64,000 nt of DNA from Ferdinandcohnia sp036962705 (lineage in GTDB: Bacteria; Bacillota; Bacilli; Bacillales; Bacillaceae_L). This document shows, piece after piece, positions 45,268-52,181 of the stretch; within the stretch, counting starts at the first letter, position 1; each line of letters opens with the position of its first letter. The stretch covers positions 186,001-250,000 of the forward strand of contig NZ_JBALOQ010000013.1 in the NCBI RefSeq assembly GCF_036962705.1. The letters run 5' to 3'. Under the pieces are notes generated by a model. The model was given only the letters and a program-made list of their open reading frames with translations. It searched no databases and was not told the origin of the DNA. The translations under genes were made by a program, and so were the position numbers.

Positions 45268-45892
45268 TCTCTAGTTTCTCCTTTTGAGTATTCTTATTAT
45301 TTTTAAAATCTTCATATAGCATTGTTTCAATAGTATTTACTTCAAATCGGCCATAACCAATAGAACGCCCATCCGCTAATCCTACTAACATCCCCGCATC
45401 ATACAGGACTGCTTGAATTTGTTGGGAAGCTAGTACTGTATTATCCCAAATAATTTCAAATTCTGTTTCCCAACCAGAAGATATTGCAACACGGTAACGA
45501 ATATTACGACCTTTTGTAGTTGGATTCCTAACCGAACGTACATCTAAGTACACTGGTTCATTTTCATCTTGTGTGATTTCCTCTGGCATGAATCTATTAA
45601 AGTAAATACGACTTGATAACACTTGAAGAGTCGCAGAAAGTTTGGGTTGGATAGACCCACGACCACTTTTAGTATACTTAGAAGCCTCCCTCATACAACC
45701 AAAAATATATGAAGGGTCAACATACAATTGACCATTCTCATTAGCTGTGTAAGTACGCTTCCATTCTTCTGGGTCATTCCCGGCAACACCAGAGCGTTCC
45801 CTTCGCTCCAGTGATAGAGTCTCTGGTGTAAATAAGTGAATAAGCAGAGGTTTTGACCCTTTAATTCTTACCTTTGCATACATTAAAACCAT
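45224..45892 (-). CDS. RAMP-like protein of unknown function, overlapping the HNH gene
   Basis: This 222-residue protein starts MVLMYAKVRIKGSKPLLIHL and has the segments AGNDPEEWK, QLYVDPSYIFGCMREASK and YLDVRSVRNPTTKGRNIRYR. Near the end it has GLADGRSIGYGRFEV (about 177-191), a glycine-rich loop like that of RAMP/Cas7-type RNA-binding folds. No cas genes or CRISPR array are in the window. It is translationally coupled to the small HNH gene, so they probably work together. The RAMP resemblance is pattern-level only. Nucleic-acid binding is inferred. Confidence 0.65.
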   Translation of the reverse strand: MVLMYAKVRIKGSKPLLIHLFTPETLSLERRERSGVAGNDPEEWKRTYTANENGQLYVDPSYIFGCMREASKYTKSGRGSIQPKLSATLQVLSSRIYFNRFMPEEITQDENEPVYLDVRSVRNPTTKGRNIRYRVAISSGWETEFEIIWDNTVLASQQIQAVLYDAGMLVGLADGRSIGYGRFEVNTIETMLYEDFKNNKNTQKEKLENAQKTSTQRSMDSD

Positions 45893-46049
45893 TTTGATTG
45901 ACCTCCTTAAAGTTGATAGGCTTAATATTCCACATCCTTATCTTCTTATACATGTTTATGAGGCTTTAATTTTGTGATTATTATTTTTTGCTGGATTACT
46001 ATATTAGTAAATTAGTGATACATCAATACAGAAAATTATTTAGTACATT
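45893..46049. other. Promoter region of the RAMP-like/HNH operon
   Basis: AT-rich sequence between the RAMP-like gene and the integrase-operon terminator. It contains an AGGAGG-type ribosome binding site for the RAMP-like gene and no other gene. Confidence 0.5.
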
Positions 46050-46081
46050 AAAAAGGAGTGACCGTTGTTGTCACTCCTTAA
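46050..46081 (-). terminator. Terminator of the integrase operon
   Basis: AAGGAGTGAC pairs perfectly with GTCACTCCTT around a 7-nt loop and is followed by TTTTT on the minus strand. Confidence 0.85.
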
Positions 46082-46199
46082 TTATTATTTACTCTTTCTT
46101 CCCATCTTCATTACTGGACAAAAGGTATCATGACTTCTCGTAAGTAACATGTATAAAAATAAATTACTTAGATGTAATAATCATTTCATTCAACATTCG

Positions 46200-46325
46200 T
46201 TAATACAATAGTAGACAATTTTGACAATAGGGAATTCTAGACCCTCGATAAGTCGGTCTTGCCTTCACACCTTCTTGAACCACGTTCTTTGTGTAATAGG
46301 CAACGTGCTTGATTTGCTTATTCAT
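46200..46325 (-). CDS. Small CxxC protein (41 residues) coupled to the integrase gene
   Basis: The reading frame starts MNKQIKHVAYYTKNVVQEGV and ends RIPYCQNCLLLY; it has one C-x2-C pair and no second pair. The ATG overlaps the integrase stop codon (ATGAATAA), with AGGAGG 8 nt upstream inside the integrase gene, and the operon terminator follows about 120 bp later. This arrangement supports a real coupled gene. It could be an excisionase-like or regulatory partner, but no homology is recognised. Confidence 0.6.
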   Translation of the reverse strand: MNKQIKHVAYYTKNVVQEGVKARPTYRGSRIPYCQNCLLLY

Positions 46326-47343
46326 TCTCATTGCCTCCTAAATAAGAGCGGAGGTTATTTGCTACTTCATCGACATCTAGATGTAAATATTTGGTAGTGA
46401 CTGATATATCACTGTGTCCCAATGCCTTAGAAATTATAGCAACATTTGCCCCTTTATCTAGCAACGATTTTGCAAAACCCCTTCTTAAAGCATGGGGATT
46501 AATATTCTTTAAGCCATACATCTTAGAGTATTTATTCAGTCGCTTCTGGATATTATTATGTGTTGGAGAAGTTGCTATAACATCTCCGTATTTTGTAATG
46601 AATATTAAACTATTCTTCTTTCCATATCCCCTTCTAATAACCTCATTTTGTTTTATCAATATTTCTAGCAGTCTTTTCAACAAATCATCAAAAGGTAATT
46701 TAATTTGCTGATGATTTTTCATAATGCTACCTTCCAAATTCAGCACATCGTTATTGAAGTCTATATGCCTTTCTTCGAGTTGAGTCAATGTATTTATTCG
46801 AATACCTGTTTTAAACATGACTAGGACGGCTACAGCATCCCTAAGTTGAACGAAATTACTCAAGTCTAGTAGAGATAGTAAAACTTTAACATCACGCTCT
46901 GTAGCACCTTCTTTAACCTTTTGGTCAACTTTGATATTAATGGTTTTCCAAAACTTAATTTCAATCCAACCGTTATCAAAACATCTAGAGAGGAAGGCTT
47001 TAAAGCATTTTAAGCGGGTTAATTTAGTTTGATTACTAACATTCATACTATTCAACCACTTATAAATCGTATCAACTGAAATATCCCCAACATAGCACAC
47101 CTTTGTAACACGTTGAAATTGTTCGACATAAAGGGCATAATCATTTATGGTTCGACTTCTATTACCACTCACTTTCATTTGTCTTGTGATGGTTTCTAGA
47201 GCATTTGAAATCAACATTGAGTCATTCGAGACCTTATACGGTTTGATGTTTCCTTTTTGTGCAGTGGAACTTGTAGCAGTTAACCCTTCTACTAATCCCT
47301 TTACATCCATATCAATATCGAATAAACCTTTTCTTTTGGTCAC
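46318..47343 (-). CDS. int: Tyrosine recombinase (integrase) of the element
   Basis: This 341-residue protein has an N-terminal SAM-like domain (about 45-125) and a C-terminal catalytic domain with R182 (FKTGIRINTL), a likely Lys near 209, H284-x2-R287 (NPHALRRGF), H310 (LGHSDI) and the nucleophile Y319 (TTKYLHL). It should integrate and excise the element at the tRNA-Arg repeats. The start is GTG. The ribosome binding site AGGAGG is on the 3' arm of a large hairpin that also looks like the tRNA terminator, so expression is probably tied to tRNA read-through. Confidence 0.93.
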   Translation of the reverse strand: MTKRKGLFDIDMDVKGLVEGLTATSSTAQKGNIKPYKVSNDSMLISNALETITRQMKVSGNRSRTINDYALYVEQFQRVTKVCYVGDISVDTIYKWLNSMNVSNQTKLTRLKCFKAFLSRCFDNGWIEIKFWKTINIKVDQKVKEGATERDVKVLLSLLDLSNFVQLRDAVAVLVMFKTGIRINTLTQLEERHIDFNNDVLNLEGSIMKNHQQIKLPFDDLLKRLLEILIKQNEVIRRGYGKKNSLIFITKYGDVIATSPTHNNIQKRLNKYSKMYGLKNINPHALRRGFAKSLLDKGANVAIISKALGHSDISVTTKYLHLDVDEVANNLRSYLGGNENE

Positions 47344-47350
47344 AACAAAA

Positions 47351-47444
47351 AACCTCCTATATCGTAAGTGATGGAAGCCAATAATCGGTGTAATTTCTTA
47401 CGTGACCGTTATACTGACCGTTTCACTAAACGATATAAGAGGTT
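47351..47444 (-). terminator. Element-encoded tRNA terminator that also masks the integrase ribosome binding site
   Basis: The arms at 47431-47444 and 47351-47364 pair at 13 of 14 positions (AACCTCTTATATCG with CGATATAGGAGGTT) around a 66-nt structured loop, followed by TTTTTTG. The 3' arm contains the integrase AGGAGG site. The stem begins 31 nt after the tRNA 3' end. The displaced chromosomal terminator begins 32 nt after its copy with the same AACCTCTTAT start. Confidence 0.75.
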
Positions 47445-47474
47445 GATTTGACGGGCTTTACTACCCGATTTCTA

Positions 47475-47536
47475 GCGTCCCAGGAGAGATTCGAACTCCC
47501 GACCGACGGCTTAGCTTACCACTATGACTTTCGCCA
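47475..47536 (-). repeat. attR: 3' splice region and 3' exon of tRNA-Arg
   Basis: The 62-bp partner of attL, differing at one base (47515). It supplies the last 22 nt of the group I intron, ending in the required G, and the 39-nt 3' exon now joined to the 5' exon. After the tRNA discriminator base G73 the DNA reads CTA rather than CCA. Confidence 0.9.
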
Positions 47537-47837
47537 CCAACGCTTGTTGTTTGTAGTCTGGACTATATCTTCACCATTTCAGGTGCGACACGTGTAGTCT
47601 CTACGGAACCTCACGATAATCATAATCTGATTAACCCTTGGAGTTTCTACCATCAATTTCTTGATCATTCAAATCTCCTCAGTCTTTCTTAAAGACGTAA
47701 GTTTCCTCGGTATTACCATCAGCTTAACACTGTTAAGGCTTCACCGATATAGTGTCGTCCACTCTATAAGTTATTGTTTCCCTATAGAGGCTCCTATTCT
47801 TGAAGGCCGTTGCTCTATCCTGCTGAGCTACTGGGAC
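47476..47837 (-). tRNA. tRNA-Arg(UCU), interrupted by a group I intron
   Basis: The 5' exon is 47837-47803 (35 nt, from GTCCCAG to the anticodon's first base T34). The 3' exon is 47514-47476 (39 nt, from C35 to G73). Joined, they give a normal cloverleaf with acceptor GTCCCAG/CTGGGAC, D-stem GCTC/GAGC, anticodon stem ACGGC/GCCGT with loop CTTCTAA (anticodon TCT), and T-stem GGGAG/CTCTC with loop TTCGAAT. CCA is not encoded in this copy. The element's own sequence now forms the 3' end of the gene. Confidence 0.92.
47515..47802 (-). ncRNA. Group I intron (288 nt) in the anticodon loop of tRNA-Arg
   Basis: The 5' exon ends in U34 and the intron ends in G, as group I splicing requires. P7 is formed by GACTA (47599-47595) and TAGTC (47565-47561), the latter within the hallmark AAGATATAGTCC (47571-47560). 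P1 can form between exon GGCCTT and intron GGAGCC with U-G at the splice site. P10 can form between exon CTA and intron TAG. A P2-like hairpin CTCTATA/TATAGAG and several further stems are present. The intron contains no ORF. It interrupts the gene between positions 34 and 35, the site used in tRNA-Leu(UAA) introns. Confidence 0.88.
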
Positions 47838-47927
47838 ATATTTTATTTTTTGTCGTTAACTCATTAGCGACATTTTTTATTATAGTCAGATAGGAATCAG
47901 ATGTCAACACTTTTTCAAGAAAAATTT

Positions 47928-47957
47928 TCTAAAGGGAGAAATTTTTTCTCCCTTTGG
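47928..47957 (-). terminator. Terminator after ysnB
   Basis: AAAGGGAGAA pairs perfectly with TTCTCCCTTT around a short loop, followed by a T-rich tract on the minus strand. Confidence 0.8.
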
Positions 47958-47965
47958 CTATTGTA

Positions 47966-48475
47966 TCATAAATTTACCTTTGTTGATAACTCCTCAATTA
48001 CATTTCCGTCACTATCGTAAAAAACAACATTTGCTTGTTTTTCCACAATTTCTAATATAACATACGTTTTTTCCCTACGCATTCTCGGTAAACGAAAACT
48101 ACCAGGATTAATAAACAAAACATCATCAATCATTTCAGCACCAGCAATATGCGAGTGTCCAAAACATGCAATTGATGCACCTACTTCTTGTGAACGATAT
48201 TTTAGATTCATTAATGTCATCTTCACATTATACAAATGACCATGGGTAAGATAGACCTTCACCCCATTTAAAAGAACAATCATATCATTTGGATAGTTCG
48301 AGTCAAAATCACAATTTCCTCGTACAGCAGAAAATCCACTCATTTCTTCAGATTGAGAAGAAAGCTCAGAATCCCCAAGGTGGAGCATAAATTCCACATC
48401 ATTTTTATGACGTTCCTTTATGTCAAGTATTTCCTTTGTTAGCCCATGGCTGTCACTTATAATTAGCACCTTCAT
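47966..48475 (-). CDS. ysnB: Metallophosphoesterase YsnB (YfcE/MJ0936 type)
   Basis: This 169-residue calcineurin-like phosphoesterase has metal-binding motifs IISDSHG (about 4-10), HLGDSE (about 32-37), VRGNCD (about 50-55) and CFGHSHIAGAE (about 103-113). It belongs to the YfcE-like family with phosphodiesterase activity on artificial substrates; the natural substrate is unknown. It overlaps rdgB by 4 bp. Confidence 0.93.
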   Translation of the reverse strand: MKVLIISDSHGLTKEILDIKERHKNDVEFMLHLGDSELSSQSEEMSGFSAVRGNCDFDSNYPNDMIVLLNGVKVYLTHGHLYNVKMTLMNLKYRSQEVGASIACFGHSHIAGAEMIDDVLFINPGSFRLPRMRREKTYVILEIVEKQANVVFYDSDGNVIEELSTKVNL

Positions 48476-49077
48476 CTCTGAAACTCCTCACGATCTCGTA
48501 GAAGCTCGTCCAGCTTTCTTAGTGCATTCCCTCGATGACTGATTTGATTTTTTTCGTCTTTTGCCAACTCAGCCATTGTTTTCCCTTTTCCGGTTACAAA
48601 AAAGATCGGGTCATAACCAAATCCATTTTCTCCTTCAGGTTTCTCTGTAATGACTCCTTCACAAGTTCCTTCAACGATTTCAGTTTCTTCCCCTGGAATG
48701 GCCAATGCTAATGCACAATGGAATCTGGCTGTTCTTTTTTCATTCGGAACCCCTTTAAGCTCATCTAAAACTTTATTAAGGTTATCAAGATCATTTTTAT
48801 GCTCACCCGCATATCTTGCCGAAAAAACACCTGGTCTGCCATCAAGATAATCAACTGCAAGGCCAGAATCATCTGCTATAACAGGGATGTGAAGTTTTTT
48901 TACAATTGCTTCTGCCTTTAACTGTGCATTTTCAGCAAAAGTAACACCTGTTTCTTCAATATCCTCAATATATGGATAATCAAGTAAGGACTTCACCTCT
49001 ACACCTTGACTCGCAAATAAGTCTCTAAATTCTTTTACCTTCCCACTATTTTTGGTAGCAATCATGATTTCTTTCAC
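48472..49077 (-). CDS. rdgB: Non-canonical purine NTP pyrophosphatase (XTP/dITP hydrolase)
   Basis: It hydrolyses dITP, XTP and ITP to keep them out of nucleic acids. The 201-residue product has the SHR-type motif KNQISHRGNALRKL (C-terminus), the N-terminal IATKNSGKVKEFRDLF and DDSGLAVDYLDGRPGVFSARYAG. It is known as ysnA in B. subtilis. It follows rph directly, probably in one operon. Confidence 0.95.
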   Translation of the reverse strand: MKEIMIATKNSGKVKEFRDLFASQGVEVKSLLDYPYIEDIEETGVTFAENAQLKAEAIVKKLHIPVIADDSGLAVDYLDGRPGVFSARYAGEHKNDLDNLNKVLDELKGVPNEKRTARFHCALALAIPGEETEIVEGTCEGVITEKPEGENGFGYDPIFFVTGKGKTMAELAKDEKNQISHRGNALRKLDELLRDREEFQR

Positions 49078-49827
49078 TTATGAGTCCTTCTTTCCAATTA
49101 AGTTTGCTAAATCACCTAATGCTTCTTTCTGTGCGTGAATCAACTCATTTATCCCTTTTTCAGCTAGTTCTAATAGTGTTTGTAGTTGATTACGCGAAAA
49201 AGTAGATTCTTCACCTGTTCCTTGAAGCTCTACAAATTCACCAGTACCTGTCATTACAACATTCATATCAACATTTGCAGCTGAATCTTCTATGTAATTT
49301 AAATCAAGGATTTCTCCTTTTTCAGGATCTATACCTACCGAAATGGCAGCTAAAAAGTCTGTGATTGGGAATGAATTCATTTTTTTATTCTGATAGATTT
49401 TATGTATAGCAAGAACCATCGCGACGAAAGCGCCAGTTATTGATGCGGTTCTTGTACCTCCGTCCGCTTGGATAACATCACAATCAATCCAAATCGTTTT
49501 TTCACCAAGCTGCTCGAGATTAACAACAGATCTAAGAGCACGTCCAATTAGACGTTGAATTTCCATCGTTCTCCCTGAAATTTTCCCCTTACTCGATTCT
49601 CGTATATTTCTCTGATCAGTAGCCCTTGGAAGCATTGAATATTCAGCTGTGATCCATCCCTTACCAGACCCTCTCATAAAAGGTGGCACCCGGTCATCGA
49701 TGCTAGCATTACAAATAACCTTTGTATCACCGAATGTTATTAATACAGAACCTTCCGGATGTTTTATATAGTTCATTTCAAGCCGAATTGGCCGAAGCTG
49801 ATTATGTAATCGTCCATCAATCCTCAA
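49078..49827 (-). CDS. rph: RNase PH
   Basis: This phosphorolytic 3'-5' exoribonuclease trims tRNA precursors. The 249-residue product has LRIDGRLHNQLRPIRLEMNY at the start, then GSGKGWITAEYSMLPRAT and CDVIQADGGTRTASITGA. I placed the start at a TTG (49827) with AGGGGG upstream, because it aligns with the B. subtilis start; longer frames run through the gerM terminator. It acts on tRNA 3' ends, relevant to the CCA change in the nearby tRNA-Arg. Confidence 0.95.
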   Translation of the reverse strand: MRIDGRLHNQLRPIRLEMNYIKHPEGSVLITFGDTKVICNASIDDRVPPFMRGSGKGWITAEYSMLPRATDQRNIRESSKGKISGRTMEIQRLIGRALRSVVNLEQLGEKTIWIDCDVIQADGGTRTASITGAFVAMVLAIHKIYQNKKMNSFPITDFLAAISVGIDPEKGEILDLNYIEDSAANVDMNVVMTGTGEFVELQGTGEESTFSRNQLQTLLELAEKGINELIHAQKEALGDLANLIGKKDS

Positions 49828-49927
49828 AAATAGATCCCCCTGTCTTTCATTAAAAAAGTGGGCTTCTTCTGCCCAACCGTCCTTTATAGTATAGCAAAAT
49901 TTTGCTTTTCTATCGTACCTCAATAGA

Positions 49928-49955
49928 AAAAGGATGTGAACATTGTCCACATCCA
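49928..49955 (-). terminator. Terminator after gerM
   Basis: GGATGTG pairs with CACATCC, followed by TTTTTC on the minus strand. rph probably has a promoter between here and its TTG start. Confidence 0.8.
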
Positions 49956-49960
49956 ATTAT

Positions 49961-51019
49961 TTAAAAACTACCTTTATTCAGGTTTGCCGGACGAGTTACT
50001 GGTTCAGTTAATGATTTGCCATCCTCAGTCACAACATCTTCACTACCATTAACTGTAATTGCAACACCTTTCACTTCAGGCTGCTCAGTTAAGGATAATA
50101 CTAGAGAGTTGATAACGTGCTTGGAGATCATATTCTCGTCAAAGCTTCCATAAATTGCTTCGTTGAAGTCAAGTGTGACTTTCCCATCTTCCATTTTAGC
50201 ACTTAAAAGCTTCACATCTTGATGAATGTCGCTAATTAAATTCGAACTCATATTCGGTCCATCGATTAACGCATTTACAACTGCCGATACTCTATCATCT
50301 TCAGTATTTTCAATCCGCTTCGTCACTGGCACATAATACTCACCTGCTTCATTTTGTACGAAGAAATAGAGAGTCACAGGACGGCTGTTTGTAATGTCGA
50401 CAACATCACTGTTATCAATATTAATCCCATCAGCTCTACTTAGGTCTGCTGGAATTGGAGTACCGTCAACAGGCATTTCATCTAATTGATATCCATTCAC
50501 GCTGATTACAACGTTATTCACATTTTCAAACTGGGTTAATGTAAAAGTAATGGCTTGTAAAATTTTCGCTTCATCCTCTGGATTATAGTTTGCAAATTCC
50601 TTCGAGAAGTCAGCCGTAATTGTTCCATCCTTCAAGTTCACATCCACAACCGTATCTTGTGGAATAACAGCTCTGAATCCATCTGGTAAAATTTCATTTA
50701 ATGGGCCACCTGCAACCAAATACTCAAGAACCTGTCTTGCTGCCGCATCTTGCTTCGGTAAATCAACAGTGTAAGGGACAACTAGACCATTCTCATCAAT
50801 CAGATATAGGTCACGCTTTACTGTTTCAGTAGTAGCTTCCTCCTGATCAGTTGCTTCATTAGCTGGGTTTTCCCCTTTTGCTACTGTATCAACCGCTTCG
50901 TTTTTTGGTGGATCCATTTGTTTGGCCTCTTCTTTTCCACCAAATAAACCACATCCTGAAAGTAAAACAGTTGAAGTAACCACTGTGGCAGCTAGTGCAG
51001 ATTTAGTTATTTTACGCAT
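49961..51019 (-). CDS. gerM: Spore germination/sporulation lipoprotein GerM
   Basis: This is a 352-residue lipoprotein; the signal peptide ends in the lipobox LSGC at about residue 22, then GLFGGKEE. It carries two copies of the GerMN domain (about 85-195 and 230-345, with ADLSRADGINIDN between). GerMN domains bind at the SpoIIQ-SpoIIIAH channel and are required for sporulation. The ATG at 51019 has AGGAGGG about 7 nt upstream. Confidence 0.93.
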   Translation of the reverse strand: MRKITKSALAATVVTSTVLLSGCGLFGGKEEAKQMDPPKNEAVDTVAKGENPANEATDQEEATTETVKRDLYLIDENGLVVPYTVDLPKQDAAARQVLEYLVAGGPLNEILPDGFRAVIPQDTVVDVNLKDGTITADFSKEFANYNPEDEAKILQAITFTLTQFENVNNVVISVNGYQLDEMPVDGTPIPADLSRADGINIDNSDVVDITNSRPVTLYFFVQNEAGEYYVPVTKRIENTEDDRVSAVVNALIDGPNMSSNLISDIHQDVKLLSAKMEDGKVTLDFNEAIYGSFDENMISKHVINSLVLSLTEQPEVKGVAITVNGSEDVVTEDGKSLTEPVTRPANLNKGSF

Positions 51020-51184
51020 TCTTTTCCCTCCTAAGGCAGTTTGTACTACTATGTATACGAGCCCTATTTTCAAATTAGACCGCTTTTTATTGAAAAAATC
51101 GGACAAAATGTTTTGAGTTTTGAAAGTAATAGATTGTAAAAATAGAATAGAAGATTTACAATTATCACGAAGCTTAGAAAGGAT

Positions 51185-52114
51185 GTGTTGCGTTTGATCA
51201 TTAAAACCCGTACTGTCCCAGCTGAGTTACAGCCCCTATGGTCCATCCGTGCACGGAAGATAGTTTCCGAAAAAATCGAGAATCAAGTCAATACACTTGA
51301 AAAAGGTTTTATTGGAGAAACAATGTTTGACCAGCATTTGGAAAGTCTCTCACTTGATTGCCTCATTATTAATGACTTGCTGCTTGAAACAAACAACACT
51401 CATTACCAAATCGATTCACTCCTTATTTCCCAACCTAAAATTCACATTTTTGAAGTAAAAAACTATGAAGGTGATTTTGTAGTCAATGGAGATCGCTGGC
51501 AAAGTTTATCCTCTGGAAAAGAGATTAAGAATCCCCTTCTGCAGCTTAAGCGAAGCGAGTCCCTTTTTAGACAATTGATCCATAAGATTGGTTCCAACCT
51601 CACAGTCGAAGGTCACCTTGTTTTCATAAATCCCAAATTTCAACTCTACCAAGCTACACCAAACCTGCCGATTATTTTTCCATCCCAACTATCACGATTT
51701 ATAAACAATTTAAATTCACAATCTTCCCATTTGGTTGAGAATCATCATACGTTGGCAAAAAAGCTACTGTCGCTACATATAGAGGAGTCTCCTTTTTCAT
51801 TACTACCGAAGTATTGTTTTGATGAGATGGAGAAAGGGATTTTGTGTGCGGTGTGTTGGAGTGGGTTTATGGGGAAAGGGAATCAGAATAAACTAACCTG
51901 CCCCAATTGTGGAAGTTGGGAGGATAAGGAAACAGCAGTGATTAGAAGCATAAAGGAATTTGAGCATCTTTTTCCTGACTTGAAGATTACGGTAAGTACT
52001 ATATTTAAATGGTGTAAAGTAATTAAAAGCACAAAGACAATTAGAAAAATACTTTCAAAAAAATACAATCTAATTCATTCAGGAAGATCATCTTATTATA
52101 AGAGGCGTATTTAA
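51185..52114 (+). CDS. NERD-domain protein with C-terminal zinc-finger and HTH-like region
   Basis: This 309-residue protein has the nuclease-related domain (NERD) at about 40-170: GFIGETMFDQHL, then HYQIDSLLISQPKIHIFEVKNYEGDF, with the E-x-K motif of nucleases. A C4 zinc-ribbon-like segment follows (CAVCWSGF ... LTCPNCGSW, about 218-245). The basic C-terminus has FKWCKVIKSTKTIRKILSKKYN, possibly a helix-turn-helix. The start is uncertain among GTG and two TTG codons near 51185-51194 after AAAGGA. It is in the opposite orientation to its neighbours and absent from this position in B. subtilis, so it may be acquired. Confidence 0.8.
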   Translation: MLRLIIKTRTVPAELQPLWSIRARKIVSEKIENQVNTLEKGFIGETMFDQHLESLSLDCLIINDLLLETNNTHYQIDSLLISQPKIHIFEVKNYEGDFVVNGDRWQSLSSGKEIKNPLLQLKRSESLFRQLIHKIGSNLTVEGHLVFINPKFQLYQATPNLPIIFPSQLSRFINNLNSQSSHLVENHHTLAKKLLSLHIEESPFSLLPKYCFDEMEKGILCAVCWSGFMGKGNQNKLTCPNCGSWEDKETAVIRSIKEFEHLFPDLKITVSTIFKWCKVIKSTKTIRKILSKKYNLIHSGRSSYYKRRI

Positions 52115-52181
52115 ATCTAGACTGACAATAATTTTGTGATATGAAAATTTTCGTAGGTAGGATACTTCTTGAATTTGTACC

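Larger units (their letters stand above)
32339..47536. mobile_element. Integrative element (probable defence island) in the tRNA-Arg gene
   Basis: A 15-kb region bounded by 62-bp direct repeats derived from the tRNA 3' part. A tyrosine integrase lies directly beside the right repeat, in the usual place next to the intact tRNA. All genes are on the minus strand. Content: HEPN-like protein, Mrr-like nuclease, serine resolvase, a 691-residue unknown, winged-helix/PD-(D/E)XK protein, EVE/HNH-like protein, reverse transcriptase, a 594-residue unknown, small HNH, RAMP-like protein, a 41-residue CxxC protein and the integrase. No conjugation or virion genes were seen, so transfer would need a helper or another route. 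Confidence 0.88.

Noticed and set aside
45224..45892. Possible Cas7/Cas5 component of a CRISPR system
   Set aside because: Only the glycine-rich loop resembles RAMPs; there is no array, no cas1/cas2 and no other effector gene.
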